DNA of 48,012 bases from Sinorhizobium sp. 8-89. Its GTDB lineage: Bacteria; Pseudomonadota; Alphaproteobacteria; Rhizobiales; Rhizobiaceae. Positions 28,904-37,245 of this stretch are shown here, in pieces. The position numbers and the translations under genes are program-made. The stretch covers positions 1 to 48,012 of the forward strand of contig NZ_JASKLR010000002.1 in the NCBI RefSeq assembly GCF_030124325.1. The letters are read 5' to 3'. The notes under the pieces are model-generated. The model saw only the letters and a program-made list of their open reading frames with translations. It did no database searches and was not told the DNA's origin. Position 1 is the first letter of the stretch; each line of letters opens with the position of its first letter.

Positions 28904-28920
28904 AGCACCAATAATGTGCA
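28904..28920 (-). promoter_or_regulatory. Probable NtrC binding site upstream of glnB
   Basis: AGCACC-AATAA-TGTGCA matches the NtrC consensus TGCACC-N5-GGTGCA at ten of twelve half-site positions. It lies about 165 bases upstream of the sigma-54 promoter, which is acceptable for an enhancer site, although at 78 bases from the nnrDE ATG it could also affect that gene. Confidence 0.55.
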
Positions 28921-28997
28921 AATGCATAAAAAATACTCAACTCGTTTATTCTAGCGCCTTCTTGCTTTGGGCGCCTCGGCGCGGTTAGATCTGCTTC

Positions 28998-30473
28998 ATG
29001 CTTGAGGCGCTCCAAGACGTTCTGGTGACACCCGCCGAAATGATGGCGATCGACAAAGCGGCCGCCGATTCGGGCATCGATAGCTTCACTCTGATGCGTT
29101 CAGCCGGAATGGCGGTGTCGGCGGCGGCCTTGCGGCTCTTTCCGGAAGCACTTCGCTTCGTCGTGCTTTGCGGACCTGGCAACAATGGCGGCGATGGCTA
29201 TGTTGCCGCGTCTGCGCTCGCGGACAGCGGCGCCGATGTGGCCGTGTTTGCGCTTGGCAAGCCGGAGGCATTGAAAGGGGACGCGGCGCGAGCGCAGCGC
29301 GCCTGTTCACTCGCGGTGCAGCCGCTCATCGCTTACGAGCCGCAACCTGGTGACGTTGTCATCGATGCCTTGTTCGGGGCAGGGCTTGCCCGCGATCTGC
29401 CGGAAGAGGCGTATAAGACTATCGAGCGGGTGAGCGAGAGCCGAATACCGGTAGTCGCGGTTGATCTGCCCTCGGGCGTGGACGGGCGCACGGGAGAGGT
29501 GCGCGGTACGAGCTTCACTGCCGCACATACGGTCACGTTCATAGCCAGGAAACCCGGCCATCTTCTCATGCCCGGGCGCGTCCGTTGCGGCGCCCTGGAG
29601 GTATTCGACATCGGTATTCCGGCGCGGCTGGTCAGCGAGCGGGCCGGCGACCTGCGGCTCAATACACCAGCCGCGTGGGGGTCGCACGCCAGCGCTCTTG
29701 ATCCGGCCACGCACAAGTACCGACGGGGCCATCTGGGTGTGCTTTCGGGCGGTTCGCTCTCGACTGGCGCAGCACGCCTGTCGGCCGCCGCCGGCCTCGC
29801 AGCGGGTGCCGGCCTGGTGACGCTTGCATCGCCGGCGGAAGCGCTTGCCGCCAATGCGTCCCACCTTACGGCGGTGATGCTCCGGGAAATTCGGAACACG
29901 GAAGACCTTGCCGCATGGCTCAAGGACAAGCGGGTGAACGCATTCGTGCTCGGACCGGGCTTTGGTGTCGGCAAGAAGACGAGGGACTTTGCCCTGACGC
30001 TTTGCGATCGGGCCCTGGTTCTCGATGCCGACGGGATGACGTCTTTCGAGAAGGCAAGGGCCGAACTCTTCGAACGAGCAGCCAACAGCGGGGGGCGACT
30101 GGTGATGACGCCGCACGAGGGCGAGTTCGCACGGTTGTTCCCCGAGATCGCCGCGGATGCTGCGCGGTCCAAGATTGAAAAGGCGCAAGCGGCTGCGCGA
30201 CTGAGCCACGCGGTCATCGTCTACAAGGGACCCGACACGGTTGTCGCCGCTCCATCAGGGCGTGCTGTCGTCAATGCCAATGCTCCGCCATCACTCGCCA
30301 CCGCAGGATCGGGTGATGTCCTTGCCGGTATGGTCGGCGCTCATCTGGCACAGGGCATGCCGGCCTTCGAGGCTGCCGCCGCCGCTGTCTGGCGCCACGG
30401 AGAGGCCGGCACGCGCGCAGGTCGCGGCATGACGGCGGAGACACTCATCAAGAACATCCCGCCGCTTCCGTAA
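28998..30473 (+). CDS. Bifunctional NAD(P)H-hydrate epimerase / ADP-dependent NAD(P)H-hydrate dehydratase
   Basis: Metabolite repair enzyme that restores damaged NADHX and NADPHX. 491 residues. The N-terminal YjeF_N epimerase domain (about 8-215) has MRSAGMAVS, VVLCGPGNNGGDGYVAA and DLPSGVDGRTGE. The C-terminal kinase-like dehydratase domain (about 225-488) has KYRRGHLGVLSGG, FVLGPGFGVG, LDADGMT and the nucleotide site TAGSGDVLAGMVGA. This is the Nnr architecture of E. coli YjeF. The start ATG at 28998 has only a weak ribosome site. Its stop is 18 bases from the convergent gpt stop. Confidence 0.94.
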   Translation: MLEALQDVLVTPAEMMAIDKAAADSGIDSFTLMRSAGMAVSAAALRLFPEALRFVVLCGPGNNGGDGYVAASALADSGADVAVFALGKPEALKGDAARAQRACSLAVQPLIAYEPQPGDVVIDALFGAGLARDLPEEAYKTIERVSESRIPVVAVDLPSGVDGRTGEVRGTSFTAAHTVTFIARKPGHLLMPGRVRCGALEVFDIGIPARLVSERAGDLRLNTPAAWGSHASALDPATHKYRRGHLGVLSGGSLSTGAARLSAAAGLAAGAGLVTLASPAEALAANASHLTAVMLREIRNTEDLAAWLKDKRVNAFVLGPGFGVGKKTRDFALTLCDRALVLDADGMTSFEKARAELFERAANSGGRLVMTPHEGEFARLFPEIAADAARSKIEKAQAAARLSHAVIVYKGPDTVVAAPSGRAVVNANAPPSLATAGSGDVLAGMVGAHLAQGMPAFEAAAAAVWRHGEAGTRAGRGMTAETLIKNIPPLP

Positions 30474-30491
30474 CTTACACTCTACGCAGCA

Positions 30492-30989
30492 TCAGCCGCG
30501 CGTGCCCTTGGCGATCGGCTCCTGGTAGGTGAAGCCCATGTCCCACGGGAAATAGATCCAGGTATCCTGGCTCACCTCGGTCACGAAGGTGTCGACGAGC
30601 GGGCGTCCCTTCGGCTTGGCATAGACGGCGGCGAAATGGGCTTTAGGCAGCATTGCGCGCACTTCGGCGGCGGTCTTGCCGGTGTCCGTCAGATCGTCGA
30701 CGATCAGCACGCCTTCGCCGCCGTCCCTGGCGATTTCCGGGGATATACCCTTGAGGACCTTCATCTGTCCCTGCGTGTCATAGTCGTGATAGGAGGCGAT
30801 GCAGACGGTCTCGATCATGCGGATGTTGAGTTCGCGGGAGACGATTGCCGCCGGAACGAGGCCCCCGCGGGTGATGCAGACCATCGCACGCCATTCCTGT
30901 CGGTTGTCGGCCAGCCGCCACGCGAGCGCGCGGGCGTCGCGGTGGAACTGGTCCCAGGTTACTGGAAAGGCTTTATCTGGAAGAGACAT
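30492..30989 (-). CDS. gpt: Xanthine-guanine phosphoribosyltransferase
   Basis: Purine salvage: joins xanthine or guanine to PRPP. 165 residues. The PRPP-binding motif [15 protein letters not shown] (about 93-107) is clear, with the [19 protein letters not shown] opening and the ACITRGG-like [19 protein letters not shown] segment of Gpt-type enzymes. C-terminal [10 protein letters not shown] completes the family pattern. ATG at 30989 with GGAAGAG-like sequence just inside and weak upstream signals. Single gene. Confidence 0.94.
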   Translation of the reverse strand: MSLPDKAFPVTWDQFHRDARALAWRLADNRQEWRAMVCITRGGLVPAAIVSRELNIRMIETVCIASYHDYDTQGQMKVLKGISPEIARDGGEGVLIVDDLTDTGKTAAEVRAMLPKAHFAAVYAKPKGRPLVDTFVTEVSQDTWIYFPWDMGFTYQEPIAKGTRG

Positions 30990-31184
30990 GTGCGGGCTCC
31001 GGCTTCTCGTCGAACACAGGTTGCGAAGTGCGGCGGCAGACCATGGGATCGCAGAGCGCGCTTCGTTACGATTTGAGTATGCAATACTGAAAATGAAGCC
31101 CGGAGCGCAAGGGCCGGACAGGCTTGTCCGGAAATCCCTTCCGCCGCTCGTTGGCTTTGTCGAACGCTGGACAACGGATGCCCG

Positions 31185-31931
31185 CTAGCGGGCGCCGGTG
31201 ATTGTCTCGATCATCGCGATGACATCGGCTTCGGCGGCGGCGAGCACGTCAGCATCGCGAGCACGGATGACGATATCGGTCGAGAAGCTCTTGCCATCGA
31301 ATTTGGGGTAGGAACCGATGCTCGTTTCCGGATGCCGTTTTTGAACTTCCGTCAAAGGTCCGCCGATATCACCTTCGCCATAGGGCGAGCGGACCGTGCG
31401 TGACAGCACCGGCGTGCCCGTCTGGAGGCTGGGCAGCAAGCTGTCGAGCATCGCCTGAAAGACCTGCGGCACGCCGGCCATGACGTAAACATTGTCGATC
31501 CTGAAGCCGGGCGCCGTCGAAACCGGATTGGAGATATGGACGGCGCCGACCGGCATGCGCGCCATGCGCCTACGCGCATCGGTAAACTCCATGCCGCGTC
31601 GTTCATACATGGCGCCAAGCAGCGACATTGCTTCCGGGTCGTAGACGCACTCGACTCCGAACGCCCTAGAGATGGCGTCGGCGGTGATGTCATCGTGCGT
31701 CGGCCCGATGCCGCCGGATGTGAAGACATGGTCATAACGCCCACGCAAGGCGTTGACCGCGCCCACAATTGCCGCCTCGTCATCCGCGACGATGCGAACC
31801 TCCCGCAGGTCGATACCGATCATGCTCAGCATCTCCGCCAGATGGCAGATATTCTTGTCCTTCGTCCGGCCGGAGAGGAGTTCATCGCCAATGGCGAGCA
31901 TGGCGGCGGTGACGATCCTTGCAGTGGTCAT
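31185..31931 (-). CDS. Competence/damage-inducible protein A-like molybdopterin-binding protein (CinA N-domain)
   Basis: 248-residue protein made only of the MoCF_biosynth/CinA N-terminal domain. Key segments: AMLAIGDELLSGRTKDKN at the N terminus, VFTSGGIGPTHDDITADAIS (the molybdopterin-fold loop), and NPVSTAPGFRIDNVYVMAGVP. The C-terminal amidase part of full CinA is absent, which is the usual situation for this shorter family. CinA-type proteins can act as ADP-ribose or NMN pyrophosphatases; activity here is unproven. The ATG at 31931 is chosen because family similarity begins there; a longer in-frame start adds 15 unconserved residues. Confidence 0.88.
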   Translation of the reverse strand: MTTARIVTAAMLAIGDELLSGRTKDKNICHLAEMLSMIGIDLREVRIVADDEAAIVGAVNALRGRYDHVFTSGGIGPTHDDITADAISRAFGVECVYDPEAMSLLGAMYERRGMEFTDARRRMARMPVGAVHISNPVSTAPGFRIDNVYVMAGVPQVFQAMLDSLLPSLQTGTPVLSRTVRSPYGEGDIGGPLTEVQKRHPETSIGSYPKFDGKSFSTDIVIRARDADVLAAAEADVIAMIETITGAR

Positions 31932-32092
31932 TGGGGCTCCCGCGTTGTTGGTGATCGTCCAGTGCGATCTCGTCACTGTTTGAAGATAGCTTGACAGTCT
32001 GTCGACCGCCGACGTTCTGGCGACGACATGCGTTTTGATAAATCCTGCCTGCGGCCACGATCAAGCTGAATTGTCTGACATCGAAGGAGTAA

Positions 32093-32329
32093 CAGTCAAC
32101 GATACTAGGTCTGATCCCGACGTTGATGCATCTCGGCATGATCGTCGTCGGTCTTCCCTATGCATTCGAGGGCCAGATGGGGCTGGACGAAATCAAGGGC
32201 GGATCTCCCTATGGCGCCTCGACGATCACCGGTGGCGACGGTTCGCGCCAGCCGTCGGCAGTCGAACTCGAAGCCGCCCGTTATCAAGGCGCGCACGTCG
32301 CGAAGATCGCTGCGAAACTTGCGTCCTGA
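32093..32329 (+). pseudogene. wrbA: 5'-truncated wrbA remnant (NAD(P)H:quinone oxidoreductase C-terminus)
   Basis: The frame from 32093 (just after a TAA) to the stop at 32329 reads [20 protein letters not shown] and continues through [31 protein letters not shown] and ends [11 protein letters not shown], which is the C-terminal third of WrbA. The flavodoxin FMN-binding N-terminal 120 or so residues are missing: the 160 bases upstream do not encode them in any frame I could read. The reading frame is intact within the fragment, so the decay is recent or the piece is a by-product of a deletion. A 68-residue product from TTG at 32123 is possible but would not bind FMN. Confidence 0.78.
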
Positions 32330-32351
32330 CAGGTCTGGTTCGAAAACTGCT

Positions 32352-32375
32352 GGCGCGGTCCGGCGGGACCGCGCC
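32352..32375 (+). terminator. GC-rich hairpin after the wrbA remnant
   Basis: Perfect stem GGCGCGGTCC / GGACCGCGCC with a GGCG loop, 22 bases after the stop. Only a short T-poor tail (TTGAAGTTCT) follows, so termination is uncertain; it is probably the old wrbA terminator. Confidence 0.5.
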
Positions 32376-32562
32376 TTGAAGTTCTATCAAGGCTTCAAAA
32401 GGCGGCCAAAATCATCGCAAAAGTGGCCTAGCGGCGTTTTTTTGTGCTAACATTCTACCCGTTCGGCATGCAAATGCCATTGATGAGGAGGAAGAAGGAG
32501 GACCGTGCGGCAACGGTCCGCCGGGGGCAGACACTGTCCCAGGAAATCCAGGGGAGTGAAGA

Positions 32563-32805
32563 ATGGCGCGGATCACTTATTCGATCGTTCCACACGACGG
32601 AGGCTGGGCCTATAAGGCAGCCGACGCGTATTCAGAATCCTTTCCCAGTCGCGAGATGGCACTGGCGGCCGCAAAGGTCGCAGCGGCCGAACAGCAAGTC
32701 GGCGGCGACGACGAGGAAATCAGCTTCCAGGATGAAAAGGGAAATTGGCATTTCGAACACGCTGATGGGGGAGATCGACCTGAAGCAACCGTCGAGGATG
32801 GCTGA
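32563..32805 (+). CDS. Small DUF2188-like protein
   Basis: 80 residues. The pattern MARITYSIVPHDGGWAYKAADAY, then SFPSREMALAAAKVAAAEQ, matches the small DUF2188 fold (a short beta sheet followed by a helix). C-terminal DEKGNWHFEHADG fits a final strand. No catalytic motif or signal peptide. The ATG at 32563 follows AGGGGAGTGAAG. Function unknown; such proteins are often stress-induced in rhizobia, which is a weak memory rather than evidence. Confidence 0.75.
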   Translation: MARITYSIVPHDGGWAYKAADAYSESFPSREMALAAAKVAAAEQQVGGDDEEISFQDEKGNWHFEHADGGDRPEATVEDG

Positions 32806-32894
32806 TGATGCTTGAAGGGGCAGTTGGGTCTGAGCGTATTCGCCCCTGACGACGCCGTCCCCGTACGCGATGACTACGCGACGGAGGATTTTCA

Positions 32895-33113
32895 ATGCAT
32901 TATAACGTTCAGATCTTCACCTGGACCGCACGCTTGGGCGTTCATCAGGTCGGATCGGTCATCGAAGTCGACGCGCCCAATCCGAAAGCAGCGGCGGTTT
33001 CGCTGCTTGGGTTGCGGCTGGACGATACCGGAAAATCGTCGAAACTAGCGGTTAGAGTCTGGCGCAGAGAAGACGGCTACAAAGCCGATTGCGATTGTTT
33101 TTACTATCACTGA
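32895..33113 (+). CDS. Hypothetical protein, 72 residues
   Basis: Not recognised as a named family. The ATG at 32895 has a good GGAGG ribosome site (CGACGGAGGATTTTCA). The sequence opens MHYNVQIFTWTARLGVHQVG, has a helical middle (NPKAAAVSLLGLRL) and ends in a Cys/Tyr-rich tail DCDCFYYH. The beta-alpha-beta look and its place after the DUF2188 gene suggest a small cytoplasmic protein expressed with it; 89 bases separate them. Confidence 0.6.
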   Translation: MHYNVQIFTWTARLGVHQVGSVIEVDAPNPKAAAVSLLGLRLDDTGKSSKLAVRVWRREDGYKADCDCFYYH

Positions 33114-33427
33114 CCCTGAATCTCGTCTCGAGATTTCGTGAGGTCGCGTAAGCCTGCCGCCTCCCGCCATTCGTACCGAGCGAATGACCGGGCATTTTGC
33201 ACGCGCCTGCGGCGCACCGGGTTAACTTTCCGCAGGATTCTGAAAGAACGAGATCGGGCTCAGCATCGTCGTCTCCTTTTCCGACGGCAGGATTATAGGA
33301 GCCGCTGCTGTCAGTTTCTGTCAGCATTCTGTGGCCAAGGCAAAACGATCCAGGCGAACTGCTCGCCCATGAAGCCTCTTATCTCGCTTGCGAGAATAAT
33401 CGCGCAACATATTGATGAAGCGAAATA
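33114..33427. other. Convergent intergenic region, no gene seen
   Basis: 314 bases between two small hypothetical genes pointing at each other. Apart from a short perfect hairpin TCTCG-CTTG-CGAGA at 33382-33395 and a weak GCGCC/GGCGC pair near 33204-33216, I see nothing supportable in it. Confidence 0.5.
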
Positions 33428-33637
33428 TTAGTCTTTGAAAGCGGTATCGATCCCGGCTGACGATTTGCGATTTGTTGCCGAGAACAGGGTCTTCCAGATC
33501 GTGCGCCGGCCAAGCGTTTGTTGATGATGCAATTCCGCCTGGCGTGCCGCGATGGCGCTTGCAAAGGCTTCCTTCACCGCATCGATGCGACGGCGCTTTT
33601 CGTCCCATTCGTCGCGGTTGTGCCGGGTTTCCGCCAT
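33428..33637 (-). CDS. Hypothetical protein, 69 residues
   Basis: Not recognised. The ATG at 33637 shares its A with the TGA of the upstream gene (TGATG), which supports both frames as real and coupled. The sequence is charged and helical at the N terminus (AETRHNRDEWDEKRRRIDAV, then KEAFASAIAARQAELHHQQ), with no membrane segment. Its start/stop overlap with a similarly small partner is the main reason to call it a gene. Confidence 0.55.
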   Translation of the reverse strand: MAETRHNRDEWDEKRRRIDAVKEAFASAIAARQAELHHQQTLGRRTIWKTLFSATNRKSSAGIDTAFKD

Positions 33638-33918
33638 CACACGGTTCTCCTGGCCTCGCGGGATCTCACGAACGAGCGGCCGGCCATGAGAAGATGGAGC
33701 TCATTTGTGGTTCCAGCCTGATAGGCTTCGATCAGCATCCTGCCGTATCTTTGCGCGAAGGCACTGTCGCGCGGCCATCGATGCTCGTTGCAGAGGCGGT
33801 CGAACACACGCTGAAGCGTATCCAGGTCTTCTGGAAGCAAAGGCACGTCAGATGACGCTTGCAGTGGACGCACGCCGTTACCCTCTGTCTGCGATGCAAG
33901 GACAAATTTTCGAGGCAC
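33637..33918 (-). CDS. Hypothetical protein, up to 93 residues
   Basis: Not recognised by family name. The core LPEDLDTLQRVFDRLCNEHRW, then SAFAQRYGRMLIEAYQAG, looks like a small all-helical domain that I remember as common in rhizobial hypothetical proteins. The start is GTG at 33918; a later in-frame start is possible because the first 20 residues (SQTEGNGVRPLQ) look disordered. Translationally coupled to the 69-residue gene downstream. Confidence 0.6.
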   Translation of the reverse strand: MPRKFVLASQTEGNGVRPLQASSDVPLLPEDLDTLQRVFDRLCNEHRWPRDSAFAQRYGRMLIEAYQAGTTNELHLLMAGRSFVRSREARRTV

Positions 33919-34128
33919 CTTAGCTTGCCAGCAATGAGCGCCGATTGAACCCCTGGCGAATCAGGGGTTCGCACAATTTTTCGCTTGAGATGATCAGGAG
34001 GTATTCGCCCGGGCGTCGGCGAGCGGCGTCAACGACTCGCACAGAGGAGTGTCTGCAGAACCGACGGGCCACTGCGCTGAAAAACATTTCCTTGACTGAA
34101 TCCCCTAAGTGTTTGATCTAGGCCGCAG

Positions 34129-34213
34129 GCGGACGTGGCGAAACTGGTAGACGCAAGGGACTTAAAATCCCTCGGTTAACACCGTACGGGTTCGATTCCC
34201 GTCGTCCGCACCA
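34129..34213 (+). tRNA. tRNA-Leu (UAA anticodon)
   Basis: 85-base type II tRNA with long variable arm. Acceptor stem GCGGACG / CGTCCGC, discriminator A and an encoded CCA (34211-34213). The D arm begins TGGCGAAACTGGTAGACGC, the anticodon stem-loop GGGAC-TTAAAAT-CCCT gives anticodon TAA, and the T arm is CGGGTTCGATTCCCG. It reads UUA/UUG Leu codons. Confidence 0.96.
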
Positions 34214-34239
34214 AGCTTCCCCCCGCGACCGAGCCGCCA

Positions 34240-34944
34240 TCAGCCTGCAATTGTGCGCAGTACCGTCTCAAGCTGACCAAGCTCTGCGATTTCGTGAAAA
34301 CGCGGATGGTCTTCCGGTTTCTCGTAATGTTCGAACGACCAGGTGAGGGCGTGCGGGACGTAGACGCCCCAGCTGCCGGCTGCGAGGGCAGGGACGATGT
34401 CGGACTTTAGTGAATTACCGACCATGAGGCTCCGTGACGGGCCGTCGCCGTGTTGGGAGAATATCCGCTCATAGGTCGACATCGTCTTGTCGCTGACGAT
34501 CTCGATGGCGGCGAAGAAGTCGCCGAGGCCGGAGGCGGCAAGCTTTCGTTCCTGATCGAAGAGGTCGCCCTTGGTAATCATGATCAGGCGAAAGCGTCCG
34601 GCGAGAGCTTCGAGTGTCTCCTGGACATTTGGCAGCGGTTCGACAGGATGGCCAAGCATTTCCCGTCCGGCGGCCAGGATTTCGGCAATGACGGACGGCG
34701 GCAGGTTGCCGCCGGTTACCTCGAGCGCCGTCTCGATCATCGACAGGGTGAAACCCTTGATGCCGAAGCCGTAGAGACCGAGATTGCGCTTTTCGGCTGC
34801 GAGCAATCTCGCAGGCAGCTCCTCGGGGTCGGTGTGGTCCCGCAGCAATTCGGCGAAGCGCGCTTCTGTCAGGCGGTAGAACTGTTCGTTCTGCCACAGC
34901 GTATCGTCGGCATCGAAACCGATTGTCGTAATTCTGTTCGGCAT
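34240..34944 (-). CDS. HAD family hydrolase
   Basis: 234-residue haloacid-dehalogenase-type phosphatase. Motif I FDADDT (Asp11 nucleophile, Asp13 acid) is near the N terminus. Motif II is the Thr in MITKGD, the motif III region has a Lys in VSDK, and motif IV is SLMVGNSLKSDIVPALAAG. A helical cap lies between motifs I and II (about 20-100). Substrate unknown; probably a small phosphorylated metabolite. The ATG at 34944 lies four bases after the stop of the exported protein gene, so the two form an operon. It sits close to tRNA-Leu but shows no sign of transfer. Confidence 0.9.
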   Translation of the reverse strand: MPNRITTIGFDADDTLWQNEQFYRLTEARFAELLRDHTDPEELPARLLAAEKRNLGLYGFGIKGFTLSMIETALEVTGGNLPPSVIAEILAAGREMLGHPVEPLPNVQETLEALAGRFRLIMITKGDLFDQERKLAASGLGDFFAAIEIVSDKTMSTYERIFSQHGDGPSRSLMVGNSLKSDIVPALAAGSWGVYVPHALTWSFEHYEKPEDHPRFHEIAELGQLETVLRTIAG

Positions 34945-34948
34945 GGGC

Positions 34949-35539
34949 CTATTGTGCGGCGATCTTGAAGGGCTGGTCGACAGTTGCGCTCTTGCCGCTG
35001 TTGATATCATTGAAATGGAAGCGCAGGACGTAGTCGCCGGCGGGGGCGCCAGTCACGTCGATCGTCAGGGTCGAGTATATTTCCTGGTTGCGCAGGTAGC
35101 CCGTGAAGGTGAAATCGCCGAATGCCTTCTGGCTGGCGAGGATCTCGCCCTTTGGATTGAGGATGTCAAAATCCACCGTGAAACGCGTCTGGATCTTGCC
35201 CTTGGCGCTCGCTTCCTTCCAGGTGAGCCCAACCGGCTCGACGTAGGATACGATTGCTTCTCCGGCCTTGAAGGTCGGATCGGCTTTGGGCTCGTACATG
35301 GCGTAGCCCGCTGGCTCGGCCGTGACGAAGACCGCCTTGCCGATCGCGAACGGAAGCGTCTGGGAAAAATCGCTCACTGCCTGCCGGAGGGTCTCCCGGG
35401 CACCTGCCGCGTCTCCCGAGGTCGCCTGCTGTTCCGCTTTCGTGGCGGCATCAGAAAGTGGACCGGCCAGGACTGCCCTGTCGGTCGTCGCAACGATCGC
35501 GGCAGCCACTGTTGCAAGCAAGAGCAGGTGTTTCGGCAT
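34949..35539 (-). CDS. Hypothetical exported protein
   Basis: 196 residues with an N-terminal signal peptide (MPKHLLLLATVAAAIVA core, cleavage near VLA-GPL around residue 26). The mature part has a helical segment (ATKAEQQATSGDAAGARETL) and then a beta-sandwich-like region ending in TLTIDVTGAPAGDYVLRFHF. I do not recognise a named family; the late part resembles immunoglobulin-like exported domains. ATG at 35539 with GGGAGGAA upstream. Probably periplasmic. Followed immediately by the HAD gene. Confidence 0.8.
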   Translation of the reverse strand: MPKHLLLLATVAAAIVATTDRAVLAGPLSDAATKAEQQATSGDAAGARETLRQAVSDFSQTLPFAIGKAVFVTAEPAGYAMYEPKADPTFKAGEAIVSYVEPVGLTWKEASAKGKIQTRFTVDFDILNPKGEILASQKAFGDFTFTGYLRNQEIYSTLTIDVTGAPAGDYVLRFHFNDINSGKSATVDQPFKIAAQ

Positions 35540-35629
35540 CGAGTTCCTCCCCTGTGCCCATTGCCTCAAGACTTTCGGTATTTGCCACGCCAAGTCAAGG
35601 CATTGCCAAGTCGATGCTAATCAAGGCAC

Positions 35630-37123
35630 TCAGTGCTTCCAGAACACCGGGGTCAGGATGACGAGAACGGTCAGCACCTCGAGGCGTCCGAGCAGCATCA
35701 TCAGCGATAAAAGGTAGAGTTCGGGATCCTCGAGCGTCGAGAAGTTGCCAGCGGGACCGATAATGCTGCCGAGGCCGGGACCTACATTGGAGAGGCAGGT
35801 GATGACGGCGGAGACCGCCGTGATCAGATCATAGCCGAGCGCCCCCATCACCAGACTGCCGAAAACCCAAAGCAGAATATAGGTTATGAAGAACAGTAAG
35901 ATGGCGCGCTGCGTATCCGCATCCACGGTGTTATTACCGTAGCGTACCGCATAGATCGCATTGGGATAGACGAGCTTGTTCAACCCGGAGCGGATCGCGT
36001 TGAAGAGCACGACAAAACGATAGGCCTTGATGCCGCCGGCAGTCGAGCCGGAACAACCACCCATGAAGGTGGCGATAAACGCGGTCATGACGACGAACGG
36101 CCCCCAAAGACTATAGTCTTCGCTCGCATAGCCGCTGGTCGAAAGGATCGACGTGACATTGAAGAAGGAGTGTGCCAGCGCCAGATGAAATTCGACGCCG
36201 TTTGCAAGCCGATGATAGACGGCGACGGCCACCGAAAACGCGGTGAGATAGCCGAGGAAAACGCTGATTTGCGGGTCGCGGAGCGCGTCAAGGCGCCCAC
36301 GGACGACAAGCACGATCAGGATGGAGAAGGGCAGGCTGCAGAGCGTCATGAAGAAGGTGCTGGTCCATAGCAGTGGAATGCTGCCGAAATAGCCAAATGA
36401 TGCATCATGGGTTGAAAAGCCACCGGTGGCGACGGTCGACATTGCGTGATTGATCGCATCGAAGCGGTTCATGCCGGTCACGCTGTAGCCGATCGCGCAG
36501 AGCAGCGTGATCGTCACATAGATCGCGAGAAAGGCGCGGCTGAAGCTTGCGATGCGGGCGAATGGCTTGTCGCCCGTGTCGGAGGACTCCATCTTGAAGA
36601 AGGACATGCCGCCGACGCGCAAGTAGGGAATGATGAAGAGGCCGAGAACGACGATCCCGATGCCGCCGAGCCAGCAAAGAAGCGAGCGCCAGAGCAGCAG
36701 GCCAGGTGGTGCATTGTCGAGCCCGACAATGACGGTCGAGCCGGTGGTCGTAACCGCGGAAACGGATTCGAAGAGCGCTTGAGCGAAATCAAGGTCGAGC
36801 GAGGAGAGCCAGAGCGGGATTGCACCGACGACGGAGAAAACGAGCCAGAGCAGGTTGACCAGAAGAAAGCCGAATTTCTTCGAGAACGGCGGAGGTCCGG
36901 CACGGGTCGCCATGAAAGTCGCCGCTGACAGGCCGCCGGTCAGGAAGGCCGTTACGGCGAAGATCTGCCAGTCCGCATGTCCGAAATAGAGGTCGACCAT
37001 GGCCGGGACCAGCATCGCGGCGGAAAGATAGAGGCCGAGGATCGCCGCAATGTGGACAGCGTGCCGGAACAGGGTTGCATTCAAGCTTCGATTTCCCGGA
37101 AACAATTGTCGGAACGACCGCAT
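35630..37123 (-). CDS. trkH: TrkH family potassium uptake protein
   Basis: Membrane subunit of a Trk/Ktr potassium channel-like importer; about 497 residues from the ATG at 37123. The four pore repeats appear as SVSAVTTTGSTVI, HAMSTVATGGFSTHD, NVTSILSTSGYASED and CLSNVGPGLG, each with the selectivity-filter glycine. GGCSGSTAGGIKAYRF is a strongly conserved cytoplasmic segment. About ten hydrophobic helices span the protein. The start is uncertain: a TTG at SLNATLFRHAVHIAA would be closer to some relatives. It needs a TrkA-type NAD-binding partner, not seen here. Divergent from the threonine dehydratase gene. Confidence 0.9.
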   Translation of the reverse strand: MRSFRQLFPGNRSLNATLFRHAVHIAAILGLYLSAAMLVPAMVDLYFGHADWQIFAVTAFLTGGLSAATFMATRAGPPPFSKKFGFLLVNLLWLVFSVVGAIPLWLSSLDLDFAQALFESVSAVTTTGSTVIVGLDNAPPGLLLWRSLLCWLGGIGIVVLGLFIIPYLRVGGMSFFKMESSDTGDKPFARIASFSRAFLAIYVTITLLCAIGYSVTGMNRFDAINHAMSTVATGGFSTHDASFGYFGSIPLLWTSTFFMTLCSLPFSILIVLVVRGRLDALRDPQISVFLGYLTAFSVAVAVYHRLANGVEFHLALAHSFFNVTSILSTSGYASEDYSLWGPFVVMTAFIATFMGGCSGSTAGGIKAYRFVVLFNAIRSGLNKLVYPNAIYAVRYGNNTVDADTQRAILLFFITYILLWVFGSLVMGALGYDLITAVSAVITCLSNVGPGLGSIIGPAGNFSTLEDPELYLLSLMMLLGRLEVLTVLVILTPVFWKH

Positions 37124-37245
37124 GTTCGGCCAGTGCCGCGGCCATAGTGGCTTGCTCGATCGATTCGTGTCAAATCGATGGCCTCGCGCCATGCAATGTG
37201 CCATAGCGTCAGGCATCGGCAAACGCAACGGATAAAGCCTACGTG

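Noticed and set aside
34129..34213. Integrated island using tRNA-Leu as attachment site
   Set aside because: No integrase gene and no direct repeat of the tRNA 3' end is visible; only the neighbouring remnant hints at it.
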